This document shows, in pieces, positions 1-7,497 of a DNA stretch of 10,254 nucleotides; the stretch's first letter is position 1, and each line of letters starts with the position of its first letter. Under the pieces are notes generated by a model. The model had not been told where the DNA came from. It did not search any database and saw only the letters and a list, made by a program, of their open reading frames with translations. Source of the DNA: JBBSOW01 sp038259365. Its GTDB lineage: Bacteria; Actinomycetota; Actinomycetes; Propionibacteriales; Propionibacteriaceae. The DNA is taken from positions 1 through 10,254 of the forward strand of contig JBBSOW010000112.1 in assembly GCA_038259365.1 (NCBI GenBank). The letters are read 5' to 3'. The position numbers and the translations under genes were made by a program.

Positions 1-1
1 C

Positions 2-1300
2 GTCGCTCGAAAGCTCGTAACCTCATCGCTCGCGGGGATGCTCCTCGTCCTCAGCGCTTGTTCCGCAGGAGGCACTCCGGGGGGGAATCAGAACACGGAG
101 AAGCCGGAAAGTATTTCCTACTGGTCCATGTGGAAGGAGGGCGAGACGCAGCAGAAGGTTCTCGCCGAGGCAGTCAAGTCATGGGAAGCGGAGTCCGGAA
201 TCAAGGTCAACGTCGAGTGGCAGGGCCGCGGGGTGGTGCAGAAGCTCACCCCGGCGCTGAACACCAACAACGTGCCCGACATCGTCGACGCCTCCTACAA
301 CAAGATCGCCCCCATCCTCCTCACCACCAACAACGCCGCCAGCATGCAGGCGGCCTACGACTCCGAGGTGGATGGCCAAAAGGTCTCGGAACTCATCCCC
401 AAGAAGTACGTGACCGACGCCACCAAGCTCACGCTCGAAAACGGCGAGCCGTGGATGGTGCCCTACAGCATCTCCTCGACTGCGGTCTGGTTCGACAAGG
501 CCAAGAATCCGGATTGGGCATCCAACCCACCCCAGACCTGGGATGACTTCATGACCCGCCTGGACAAGACCAAGAAAGACGGTGACGTCCCCATCGCCCT
601 CGACGGTGACATAGCCGGCTACAACGCGTTTTGGTTTTCCACTCTCATGATCGAAGAGAACGGCCCCGGGTCGCTGGACAAGCTGTTCGCCAGCAAAGAC
701 GGCTCCGCTTGGGACGCCCCAGAGGTGACAGAAATCGCCAAGCGGGTCGAGACACTCGCCAAGGGCGACTACTTCATCCCCGGTTACGACGCGAGCAAGT
801 GGCCCGCACAGCAGCAGGCTTGGGGCGCCCACAAGGCCGAACTACTCTTCGGCGGCTCCTACATTCCCGCTGAGACCTCCACCTACGCCGCAAAAGGCTT
901 CGAGTTCGACTCCTTCCCTCTGCCCTCGAACACGGACAAGAACTTCGCCCGGGCCGAGTTCACCGGTTTTGTTATGCCCGTGAGGTCCAAGAACCACGAG
1001 TGGGCGAGCAAGTTCGCCGCCCACTTCTTGTCCAAGAGCGTCCAGGACGCCTGGGGCTCCGAGGCCAAGCAGATCCCGGTCCGTGAGGACGCCGAGATCT
1101 CGACCGAGCTCGCCTCCGTCATCGAGAACTTGAGGAGCGCCGACGCCGTGTACCCGGCCTTGGACGGCGTCCTCTACCCCTCTTACGCCGATAAGGTGTT
1201 CAACCCCATCGACAACGAACTGGTGCTGGGCAAGATCTCCGGCGAGAAGTTCGTGTCCAAGATGAAGCAGGCCACGATCGACTACTGGGAGAACCAGTGA
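2..1300 (+). CDS. Sugar ABC transporter substrate-binding lipoprotein (5' end cut by window edge)
   Basis: This is an extracellular family 1 solute-binding protein, expected to be anchored to the outer face of the membrane, where it captures a sugar for the two permeases encoded next. The reading frame is open to the left edge. The visible part begins with a basic stretch (A-R-K), a hydrophobic run and a lipobox L-S-A-C whose cysteine codon is at 59-61. The ATG at 38 lies inside this signal peptide, so the true start is upstream of the window. The mature protein is about 400 residues, normal for the family, and has the usual features: an N-terminal Y-W-S-M-W strand, V-P-D-I-V-D, and the P-Y-S-I-S-S-T-A-V-W-F-D hinge segment. 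The last four bases overlap the first permease gene. Ligand specificity cannot be read from the sequence; a fucose-containing or sulfated sugar is inferred only from the neighbours. Confidence 0.9.
   Translation, partial: VARKLVTSSLAGMLLVLSACSAGGTPGGNQNTEKPESISYWSMWKEGETQQKVLAEAVKSWEAESGIKVNVEWQGRGVVQKLTPALNTNNVPDIVDASYNKIAPILLTTNNAASMQAAYDSEVDGQKVSELIPKKYVTDATKLTLENGEPWMVPYSISSTAVWFDKAKNPDWASNPPQTWDDFMTRLDKTKKDGDVPIALDGDIAGYNAFWFSTLMIEENGPGSLDKLFASKDGSAWDAPEVTEIAKRVETLAKGDYFIPGYDASKWPAQQQAWGAHKAELLFGGSYIPAETSTYAAKGFEFDSFPLPSNTDKNFARAEFTGFVMPVRSKNHEWASKFAAHFLSKSVQDAWGSEAKQIPVREDAEISTELASVIENLRSADAVYPALDGVLYPSYADKVFNPIDNELVLGKISGEKFVSKMKQATIDYWENQ
1287..1291 (+). promoter_or_regulatory. Ribosome binding site for permease 1
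   Basis: GGGAG lies five bases before the GTG at 1297, inside the end of the binding-protein gene. It supports GTG as the start and translational coupling of the two genes through the GTGA overlap. Confidence 0.6.
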
Positions 1301-2289
1301 CCTCCGCAGAGGCGCCCGCCCGGTTGGACTCCGGATCCGCGGCTTCCAGCCGCGGAGCCGGCCGGGGTGGAGGCAAACGGTCCAAGTCGGCACCTACGAG
1401 CATCATCGACCGTCAGCGACGCAAGCTGATGATCCCCCTGGTGGGGCCCGCCTTCCTCTTCTACACCGTGCTGTTCATCTTCCCCACCATCTGGGCGGTC
1501 TGGATCAGCTTCAACAAGTGGGCGGGGGCCGGGCCCATGGAGTTCGTGGGGCTCGACAACTACGTCAAAATCCTCCAGGATCCCTTCTTCCTTAGTTCCT
1601 TCTACAACACGCTCGCCCTGCTGTTCATCGTGGGCATCACCATCTTCGTGATCGCTTTCGGGTTGTCACTGGTGTTGCGCGACATGTGGGGCAAGAGCGC
1701 GGTGCGCTCCATCATCTTCTTCCCCCACCTGGTCAACGCGCTGGTCTACGGCGCGCTGGCCGGCTTCATCTTCAACCCCAACGGGTTGGTCAACAAGATC
1801 CTGGCCGTCTTCGGCGTCGAGGCCCCGCCCGCCTGGCTGGCCACGGACAACATCTTCCTGTTGATCATGGCTACCCTCGTGCTGTCGATGACCGGCTACT
1901 ACACCACCATCCTGATGGCCGGCGTGGACCGGATCCCCCCGTCGCTGTTCGAGGACTGCGCGCTGGCTGGCGCGAACGCGTGGCAACGTCTGCGGTTCGT
2001 CATTCTCCCGTTGACGTGGGACGTCTTCGGTACCTGCGCTGTGCTGTGGACCATCTCCTCGATCAAGATCTTCGAGATCGTCTGGCTTTTCGGTGGCGCG
2101 GCGACGGACGGGGGCCCGCCGGTCCAGACCTGGACCGTGGCCGTCTACACCTTCGTCACCGCCTTCGGTGGGACGTCCATCCCGGCCTACGGGCGGGCCT
2201 CCGCCGCATCCATCATCTCCCTACTGCTCGTTCTCGTGCTGGTCGTGCTGTTGCGCCGACTGATGCGTCGCGAAGCACTCGAGTTCTGA
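1297..2289 (+). CDS. Sugar ABC transporter permease, MalF/UgpA type
   Basis: This is an inner-membrane permease of the binding-protein-dependent CUT1 family and forms the channel with the next gene product. The 330 residues start with a polar, Gly/Ser/Arg-rich cytoplasmic tail of about 43 residues, followed by a first membrane segment at about 44-72 and further hydrophobic helices to the C-terminus. The EAA loop that docks the ATPase is visible at about residues 219-238 (E-D-C-A-L-A-G-A-N-A-W, ending in I-L-P). Translation starts at a GTG that overlaps the preceding stop (GTGA). The next permease starts seven bases after its stop, so the three genes form one operon. Substrate is not determined by the sequence. 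Confidence 0.93.
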   Translation: MTSAEAPARLDSGSAASSRGAGRGGGKRSKSAPTSIIDRQRRKLMIPLVGPAFLFYTVLFIFPTIWAVWISFNKWAGAGPMEFVGLDNYVKILQDPFFLSSFYNTLALLFIVGITIFVIAFGLSLVLRDMWGKSAVRSIIFFPHLVNALVYGALAGFIFNPNGLVNKILAVFGVEAPPAWLATDNIFLLIMATLVLSMTGYYTTILMAGVDRIPPSLFEDCALAGANAWQRLRFVILPLTWDVFGTCAVLWTISSIKIFEIVWLFGGAATDGGPPVQTWTVAVYTFVTAFGGTSIPAYGRASAASIISLLLVLVLVVLLRRLMRREALEF

Positions 2290-2296
2290 GGCCACC

Positions 2297-3211
2297 ATGA
2301 CTGACACCACTATCGCCCCACCCCCACCGGACACCCCCACGCGGCGACGGAGCAGAGACAAAGGCAGCCCCGCCTCGCGAGGCGACAAGACCATCCTGCG
2401 CACCATCGGCCTCACCGTCTTGTGGATCTGCGTCGCCCTCGGTGTGTTGCTGCTGCTCTGGGTCATCCTGCAATCGCTGCGCGACACGCGCAGTATCCTG
2501 GGAGACCCGTTCGGGTTCGTCGACAAGCTGCACTGGGAGAACTACGCGCGCGCCTGGACCGACGGCAACTTCGCGAGCGCCACCTGGAACAGCGTCACCG
2601 TCACGGTCATCTCGTCGGTCTTCACCCTGGTCGTCGCGACACCCGCCGCGTACTTCCTGGGCAGGGTGCAGACCCCGCTGACCGAGGGGTTGACGTTTTA
2701 CTTCATCCTCGGTCTGGGCATCCCCGCCCAGGTGATCCTGATTCCGCTGTTTGTGATGCTGAATTCGGTGAACCTGACCGACAGCCTCATCGGGCTCAAC
2801 ATCGTCTACATCGGCGTCTCCATGCCGTTCACCACGTTCCTGCTCGTGGGCTTCTTCCGATCCCTGCCGGGCGAGGTGGAGGAGGCCGCCGCCATCGACG
2901 GCGCCAGCCCGTGGACCACGATGTGGCGGATCGCCATCCCGCTGGCCAGGGGCGGCATCCTGACGGGCTTCATCCTGCAGGTGATCTCGCACTGGAACGA
3001 GACCCTGCTCGCGCTCGCCCTGCTGCAGACCACGGACAAGTACACCCTGCCCGTGGCGCTCATCGCCTTCATCCAGCAGCAAACCTACTCCGGTGCGGAC
3101 TGGGGTGGCGAGTTCGCCGGCATCGTGCTCATCGTGTTGCCCATGCTCCTGCTGTACCTGTGGGTGGGCAGCAAGCTCAGTGCGGGCCTGACGGTCGGAA
3201 TGGGCAAATAG
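2297..3211 (+). CDS. Sugar ABC transporter permease, MalG/UgpE type
   Basis: This is the second CUT1 permease, 304 residues and normal length. It has a short polar N-terminus, six predictable membrane segments (the first at about 36-60, the last near the C-terminus in F-A-G-I-V-L-I-V-L-P-M) and a typical EAA loop at about residues 193-215 (E-V-E-E-A-A-A-I-D-G-A-S, ending in I-P). The end of the protein, G-L-T-V-G-M-G-K, matches the G-L-T-x-G tail common in MalG-type permeases. The ATG at 2297 has GAGG at 2288-2291 as a possible ribosome site. No ATPase gene follows; CUT1 systems often share an MsmK/UgpC-type ATPase encoded elsewhere, which is the likely case here. Confidence 0.94.
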   Translation: MTDTTIAPPPPDTPTRRRSRDKGSPASRGDKTILRTIGLTVLWICVALGVLLLLWVILQSLRDTRSILGDPFGFVDKLHWENYARAWTDGNFASATWNSVTVTVISSVFTLVVATPAAYFLGRVQTPLTEGLTFYFILGLGIPAQVILIPLFVMLNSVNLTDSLIGLNIVYIGVSMPFTTFLLVGFFRSLPGEVEEAAAIDGASPWTTMWRIAIPLARGGILTGFILQVISHWNETLLALALLQTTDKYTLPVALIAFIQQQTYSGADWGGEFAGIVLIVLPMLLLYLWVGSKLSAGLTVGMGK

Positions 3212-3275
3212 CCTCACGCCGACCCCCCTCCAGGTGCCTACCCGGCTGACGTGGAGGACTTGGTTGCCGGTGACG

Positions 3276-3301
3276 GGCAGGATGAGGTCCAGCATCCTGC
3301 C
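3276..3301 (+). terminator. Perfect 9-bp hairpin downstream of the transporter genes
   Basis: GGCAGGATG (3276-3284) and CATCCTGCC (3293-3301) are perfect inverted repeats around an eight-base loop, 64 bases after the permease stop. Weaker outer pairing is possible (GGTTG at 3263-3267 with CAACC nearby). There is no T-tract, which is common for actinobacterial terminators but leaves other roles open, such as mRNA 3'-end protection that would give more transporter than sulfatase message. It is a candidate terminator or attenuator, not a proven one. Confidence 0.4.
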
Positions 3302-3382
3302 GGTCCCAACCGACCGGCAGTCGTCCCCCACACAGGGCGCCGTGGGCCGCGAAACTGGCGACCGGAAAGCGCTGGGAAGGCC

Positions 3383-3410
3383 GATAATCCGGCTCAACCG
3401 GTCAACTGGT
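3383..3410 (+). promoter_or_regulatory. Weak candidate promoter/operator before the sulfatase
   Basis: GATAAT at 3383-3388 resembles a -10 box, but no good -35 box is seen at the expected distance. Just downstream, ACCGGTCAACTGGT (3397-3410) is an imperfect palindrome matching its own reverse complement at 10 of 14 positions. This would suit a repressor site overlapping the transcription start of the sulfatase gene. Both signals are short and could be chance. No regulator gene is present in the window. Confidence 0.2.
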
Positions 3411-3472
3411 GTCGGGAAGCAGGTCTATGCCGTCCTCTGTTGAGTCGATCCCCCCGGATACCAACCCCTTCC

Positions 3473-3480
3473 GAAGGTGA
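3473..3480 (+). promoter_or_regulatory. Ribosome binding site that fixes the sulfatase start
   Basis: GAAGGTGA differs by one base from the ideal GGAGGTGA and ends five bases before the GTG at 3486. An earlier in-frame GTG at 3477 lies within this site and is therefore an unlikely start. Confidence 0.65.
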
Positions 3481-3485
3481 AGTCC

Positions 3486-4886
3486 GTGAAACAGCCCAAC
3501 ATCCTGTTCATCCTCTCGGACCAGTTCCGGGCGATGTGCCTCGAGGACGATCCGGTGCGCACCCCGCACCTGGACGCCCTGGCGGTGGAAAGCGTGAGGC
3601 TCCCCGAGGCGGTCAGCTGTTACCCGGTGTGCAGTCCGCACCGCGCCATGCTGATGACCGGGCAGCACCCCGGCCGCAACGGGGTGCCAATGAATGTGAA
3701 CTCGCACAACGGTGCCGTCCACCCCGGTGGGGTCGGGCTTCGAGGGGGGTTGGCGACCTGGTCGTCGGTTCTCCTCGGGCAGGGGTACCGCACGGGCCTC
3801 ATCGGCAAGTGGCACCTGGAACCCCCGGTGCTGCCCGACGACGAGCAGCAAGGCGAAGGCCGTCGCCCCGAGGACGGCAAGGTGTGGGACGCCTGGTCGC
3901 CGCCTCATCGCCGGTTCGGTTTCGAGTTCTGGCACTCCCACGGTTGCATGGACCGCCACCTCAAGCCCCACTACTGGGTGGAGGATGCCCCGCGCGAGGA
4001 ACGCACGAACGTCGCCCAGTGGTCGGCCGAGTACGAGACCGACGTGGCCATCCAGTTCCTGGAAGACACCCCCAGGGATCGGCCGTTCGCCCTCTTCCTG
4101 TCCTGGAACCCCCCGCACCAGCCCTTCGAGGAGCTCCCACCGGATGCACCGTTAGAGCGCTACCAGGCCATGACACCGCAGGAATTGCTCGTGCGCGCCA
4201 ACGTTGACCACGAATCGGAGATCGGGAAACAAGCCGCGCGCATCGCGCCGCTGTACTTCGCGGCCGTCGAATGCGTCGACACCCAACTGGGCCGGATCAC
4301 GGAAGCTCTGGATCGCCTGGGCCTGGATGAGAACACCATCGTCGTGTTCACGGCCGACCACGGCATGCAGCTCGGCAGCCATGACGAGCTCTACAAGATG
4401 ATCCACTGGAACGAGTCCATGCGGCTGCCGTGCCTGATGCGCATCCCAGACGTGTCGGGCGGTGAGTCACGCGCCATGCTGTCGAGCGTCGATATCGCCC
4501 CCACCCTGATCGGGTTGGCCGGTCACGGCGACGCCATTCCCGCCGAGATGCAGGGCCGCGACATGTCCCCCGTCCTCCTCGGCCGGAACGCCGTCGACGA
4601 GGACGAGGCCGTTCTCTACTACCGGTGGGCGTTGGGCGAAACCTCCAGCAGCGTCCGTGGCCTGCTGACCCACAGCTGGAAGTACGTCGTCACCCACGAA
4701 CCCAACGGCACGTGCAGGAGCCTGTTATTTAACCGCGAGGGTGACCCGTACGAGCTGAACCCTGTCGACGACCCCGGGACCGAGGCCGCGCTGGCCTACC
4801 GCCTCATCGACGCACTCAAAGCCGCCGAAGAGGAGTGGGAAGGGCTGGATTGGCTCCGCTCCCGCTCCAACGGACAAACCGCCTGA
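3486..4886 (+). CDS. Type I sulfatase (formylglycine-dependent), probably cytoplasmic
   Basis: This is an alkaline-phosphatase-superfamily sulfatase of 466 residues, expected to hydrolyse a sulfate ester. The start is GTG 3486, chosen from the ribosome site. The fold begins at once (P-N-I-L-F-I-L-S-D-Q, metal ligand D12), so there is no signal peptide and a cytoplasmic site is inferred. The activation motif is C49-S-P-H-R-A-M-L-M-T-G; C49 (codon 3630-3632) would be converted to formylglycine by an FGE enzyme not encoded here. The second signature G-K108-W-H110 and the metal site D291-H292-G followed by L-G-S-H and K304 are intact. The fourth motif position is His rather than the usual Ser or Ala, which still fits CxPxR. 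Substrate is unknown from sequence; a sulfated fucose is inferred from context. A phosphonate monoester hydrolase from the same superfamily is a less likely alternative. Confidence 0.9.
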   Translation: MKQPNILFILSDQFRAMCLEDDPVRTPHLDALAVESVRLPEAVSCYPVCSPHRAMLMTGQHPGRNGVPMNVNSHNGAVHPGGVGLRGGLATWSSVLLGQGYRTGLIGKWHLEPPVLPDDEQQGEGRRPEDGKVWDAWSPPHRRFGFEFWHSHGCMDRHLKPHYWVEDAPREERTNVAQWSAEYETDVAIQFLEDTPRDRPFALFLSWNPPHQPFEELPPDAPLERYQAMTPQELLVRANVDHESEIGKQAARIAPLYFAAVECVDTQLGRITEALDRLGLDENTIVVFTADHGMQLGSHDELYKMIHWNESMRLPCLMRIPDVSGGESRAMLSSVDIAPTLIGLAGHGDAIPAEMQGRDMSPVLLGRNAVDEDEAVLYYRWALGETSSSVRGLLTHSWKYVVTHEPNGTCRSLLFNREGDPYELNPVDDPGTEAALAYRLIDALKAAEEEWEGLDWLRSRSNGQTA

Positions 4887-4913
4887 GAACGCCAGCGGGC
4901 TACACCAACTCGG

Positions 4914-4935
4914 GCGGCACGAGCGACGCTGCCGC
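4914..4935. terminator. Weak hairpin between the convergent gene sets
   Basis: GCGGCA (4914-4919) and TGCCGC (4930-4935) form a six-base-pair GC-rich stem with a ten-base loop, in the 149-base space between the sulfatase stop and the end of the minus-strand genes. A bidirectional terminator would be expected here. The stem is short and has no T-tract on either strand, so support is weak. Confidence 0.25.
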
Positions 4936-5035
4936 GCCGATGAGGTGAATCAGGGAATCCTTTCGCGCGGGGCGGCTTTCCGGGACTGAGGACTGACCCC
5001 ACCCGGTTATCAACCATCGTTCCGTGGCCAACCGC

Positions 5036-6079
5036 CTACGGATCGGTCGAGCGGGCCGGAACTGGGGCATCTTCGCGGATCAGGCCCTCGTCTTTGAGAG
5101 CTGGCCAGAGCTCGTCGGGGACGCCCGCCTCGTAGAGATCGACGTTTTGCCGGACCAGTTCGGGGGTCTGCATCCCGACGGTGACGTTGACGACGCTGGG
5201 GTGCCCGAGCGGGAACGCCAGGGCCGCCGCGGGCAGCGTCGTGCCGAACTCCGTGCAGACGTCGGCGATGGCATTCGCTCGCGCGATGACGGCCGCAGAC
5301 GCGGGTCGGTAGTCGTACATCGCATCAGCAGACACCCGGTGGCGGGCCAGCAGACCGGAGTTGAAGACCCCCACCGCGATGACACTCTTCTTCAACCGTT
5401 CGGCCGACGCGAGAACGTCGTCCAACCCGTTCTGCTCCACCAGTGTGTACCGGCCGGCCAACATCACGACGTCGGCCGCGGTGTCGGTCAGGAAACGCTC
5501 GAGCATCCGGCTCTGGTTCATCCCCGCGCCGATCGCGCCGATCACCCCCTGGTCACGAAGCTCGGCCAGCGCCGGCATCGCCTGCCCAGCGGCCACCCTC
5601 CAGAAGTCGTCGGGGTCGTGAACGAACACCATGTCGAGGCGGTCGAGCTCCATCCGGTGCAGAGTGTCCTCGATGGACCGCAGGATCCCGTCACGGCTGT
5701 AGTCCAGTACCCGGCGATAATTGTCCGGGACGTCGAAGCCAGCATCGTCGCGGCCGTTGGGACGATCGTTCGGGATGAGTATCCGGCCGACCTTCGACGA
5801 CACGACCGCGTCGCCTCGGGAGAATGGGGCAAGGGCTCGCCCCAACCGGCGTTCGGACAGTCCCAGACCGTAGTGCGGGGCCGTGTCGAAGTACCGGATA
5901 CCGGCCCTCCACGCAGTGTGCACGGCGGCCTCGGCGACATCAGCATCCACCGCTCGATAGAGATTGCCGATCGCGGCGCCCCCGAAACCGAGCTCGGTGA
6001 CCGCCACCGTCGTGTCCGCGACACCCCGCCGCCGCATCCGTGTGGGGAGCTCGTCGCCGGGTGGCTCCCCCGACGTCAT
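5036..6079 (-). CDS. Aldo/keto reductase, probable L-fucose 1-dehydrogenase
   Basis: This 347-residue aldo/keto reductase belongs to the D-threo-aldose/L-fucose dehydrogenase group and would oxidise L-fucose with NAD(P)+ to L-fuconolactone in the cytoplasm. The catalytic tetrad is complete: D65 and Y70 in F-D-T-A-P-H-Y-G, K96 in S-S-K-V-G-R, and H154 in V-F-V-H-D-P-D. The N-terminal T-E-L-G-F-G-G-A-A-I-G-N-L-Y segment is typical of this group. The start at 6079 shares ATGA with the stop of the upstream dehydrogenase gene, which favours it over the internal ATG at 6037, where no ribosome site is seen. It is the last gene of the minus-strand series. Relatives also accept L-galactose and D-arabinose, so fucose is assigned from the neighbouring fucD and fucU. 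Confidence 0.88.
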   Translation of the reverse strand: MTSGEPPGDELPTRMRRRGVADTTVAVTELGFGGAAIGNLYRAVDADVAEAAVHTAWRAGIRYFDTAPHYGLGLSERRLGRALAPFSRGDAVVSSKVGRILIPNDRPNGRDDAGFDVPDNYRRVLDYSRDGILRSIEDTLHRMELDRLDMVFVHDPDDFWRVAAGQAMPALAELRDQGVIGAIGAGMNQSRMLERFLTDTAADVVMLAGRYTLVEQNGLDDVLASAERLKKSVIAVGVFNSGLLARHRVSADAMYDYRPASAAVIARANAIADVCTEFGTTLPAAALAFPLGHPSVVNVTVGMQTPELVRQNVDLYEAGVPDELWPALKDEGLIREDAPVPARSTDP

Positions 6080-6855
6080 CGGGTGATCAACAGCCCGTGC
6101 GAACCGCCATCGACAGCAAGGATGGTGCCCGTCGTGGAGCCACTGGACGGGCTGGCGAGATAGCAGATAGCGGCGGCGATCTCGCTCGACTCGACGAGCC
6201 GTCCCAGGGGTTGCCTACGGTTCAGGGCTGCCCGCTCCGCCTCGGGATCGGGCGCACTGTCCAAGAGCCTTTGCACCCACGGGGTGTTCGCGGTGCCAGG
6301 TGCCACCGCGTTGACCCGGATCCCTTCTGCGACGAAGTCGGCGGCCATGGCCAGGGTGAGGGAATGCACGGCGCCCTTCGAGGCGCTGTACGCCGCGCGC
6401 TGCTGCAACCCGGTCCATGCTGCGATAGAACCGGTATTCACGATGGCCGCCGATGCGGAGGCTCGCAGGTGCGGCAGAGACGCACGCGACACGTGAACCG
6501 TTCCTAGGACATTGACCTCGTAAGTCAGGCGCCACGACTCCTCGGAGGTGCCCTCGACATTTCCCTGTGACCCGACACCCGCATTGTTGACGACGACATC
6601 CAGTCGGCCGCACGCGGCGATGGTCTGCGCAATTGCCTTACGCACCGACTGGTCGTCCGACACGTCGCAGTACAGCGCGAGGTCCGCATCCGCGTCAACG
6701 CTCAGGTCGAGACTCGCCACCCAGGCCCCGCGGTCGCGAAGTTGCTTGACGGTCGCAGCCCCGATGCCCGACGCGCCACCGGTCACCACGGCGACTAGCC
6801 CTGCGAAATCGTTTCCGTGGACCGCCGCTGCGGCCGCACCCTCGACCGAACTCAT
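6076..6855 (-). CDS. Short-chain dehydrogenase, probable 2-keto-3-deoxy-L-fuconate dehydrogenase
   Basis: This is a classical SDR of 259 residues with a Rossmann glycine motif T-G-G-A-S-G-I-G (25-32), N-N-A-G (90-93), and catalytic N115, S143, Y156 and K160 (Y-S-A-S-K). Asp50 at the end of the second strand suggests NAD+ preference. In the oxidative fucose pathway an SDR oxidises the C4 hydroxyl of 2-keto-3-deoxy-L-fuconate to the 2,4-diketo acid, and the position next to an FAH-family gene fits that step. The start at 6855 shares ATGA with the upstream stop and is preceded by GAGGT at 6860-6864, so translation is probably coupled. The first 16 residues are a short, Ala-rich extension. SDRs are functionally broad, so the step is assigned by context; L-fucose dehydrogenase activity is the main alternative. 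Confidence 0.87.
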   Translation of the reverse strand: MSSVEGAAAAAVHGNDFAGLVAVVTGGASGIGAATVKQLRDRGAWVASLDLSVDADADLALYCDVSDDQSVRKAIAQTIAACGRLDVVVNNAGVGSQGNVEGTSEESWRLTYEVNVLGTVHVSRASLPHLRASASAAIVNTGSIAAWTGLQQRAAYSASKGAVHSLTLAMAADFVAEGIRVNAVAPGTANTPWVQRLLDSAPDPEAERAALNRRQPLGRLVESSEIAAAICYLASPSSGSTTGTILAVDGGSHGLLITR

Positions 6856-7436
6856 GCCGACCTCAACTCTTGACGCTGGTGTCCGAGTCCCTCGATCTCG
6901 AGATCGATCACATCACCCGGCCGTAGATAGGGTTTGGGGTCCGGAAAACCTAGTGCCACTCCGGATGGCGTACCCGTGTTGATGACATCGCCAGGCTCCA
7001 GGACCATGAACTGGCTGAGGTAGCGGATGATCTCTCCGACGACAACGGCAAGCTCGACCTCCCAGTCCGTCTTGCTCGAGCCTCGTGGGATCAGCACAGT
7101 GTCGTGCGGACCGACGACCGCGTTGGCGGCCTTCATGAACACCACGGGCTCCGTCGGCAGGTCAAGGTCGGACTCAGCGGCGTGGTCGGCATAGTTGACG
7201 CCGATGCACACGACCTTGCCCGGGCGGGAAACCGGTGGCCCGAAGCGCTGCCCGGAACCGGGCGACTTCATCACGGGCGCCGCGGGGAGGGCGGCGCGCA
7301 CTCTCTGGAGGATGTCGGGCGCGAGTGTCTCGCCCGACCAGTCGGGAACCACTGCGCTGAGATCGAGGATGCGGCCCTCGGTGTCTAGCACACCGAGCTT
7401 TTCCTCACCGGGCGCTCCGGTGCGTACGAGTTTCAT
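6852..7436 (-). CDS. FAH-family hydrolase (2,4-diketo-3-deoxyfuconate hydrolase type) with a large internal in-frame deletion
   Basis: The two ends match the fumarylacetoacetate hydrolase family, which in this pathway splits 2,4-diketo-3-deoxy-L-fuconate into pyruvate and L-lactate. Residues 77-134 carry the usual C-I-G-V-N-Y-A-D-H85-A-A-E88 catalytic pair and the W-E126-V-E128-L metal ligands. Residues 135-194 carry Y-L-S-Q-F-M, the P-G-D-V-I-N-T-G-T-P motif and the C-terminal G-L-G-H-Q-R-Q. Between G134 and E135 (junction at about 7034/7035) the normal centre of about 85-95 residues is absent, including the N-D-x-S-x-R segment with the third metal-binding Asp and the K-x-x-D-T-F-x-P-x-G-P region. 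The protein has 194 residues instead of about 280, and the frame is kept. The ATG at 7436 gives the family-typical M-K-L-V-R start and has AAGGGA upstream; the in-frame GTG at 7457 has no ribosome site. It is probably inactive or an assembly artefact. Confidence 0.85.
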   Translation of the reverse strand: MKLVRTGAPGEEKLGVLDTEGRILDLSAVVPDWSGETLAPDILQRVRAALPAAPVMKSPGSGQRFGPPVSRPGKVVCIGVNYADHAAESDLDLPTEPVVFMKAANAVVGPHDTVLIPRGSSKTDWEVELAVVVGEIIRYLSQFMVLEPGDVINTGTPSGVALGFPDPKPYLRPGDVIDLEIEGLGHQRQELRSA

Positions 7437-7497
7437 GATCGTGCACTTTCCCTTCACTATCGGTGAGTTACGTCGTGGGATCTGGTTGGGTCGGTGG

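Noticed and set aside
2213..3397. Long minus-strand open frame of 394 codons opposite the permease genes
   Set aside because: Composition (His, Gln, Asp, Gly, Arg-rich, no hydrophobic core) is typical of the antisense of a high-GC membrane-protein gene; the plus strand has clear permease motifs.
3234..3443. Small plus-strand open frame of 69 codons in the gap before the sulfatase
   Set aside because: It has no good ribosome site, runs through the strong hairpin and shows no recognisable pattern; a chance frame is more likely.
3251..4207. Plus-strand open frame of 318 codons overlapping the sulfatase in another frame
   Set aside because: The sulfatase frame carries all the active-site motifs; this one is Pro/Arg/Gly-rich and matches nothing.
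5024..6163. Long plus-strand open frame of 379 codons opposite the aldo/keto reductase
   Set aside because: It is the antisense of a gene with a complete catalytic tetrad; the translation shows no recognisable domain.
7437..7457. GTG at 7457 as an earlier start for the FAH-family gene
   Set aside because: No ribosome site precedes it, and family members begin with M-K-L-x-R, matching the ATG at 7436.
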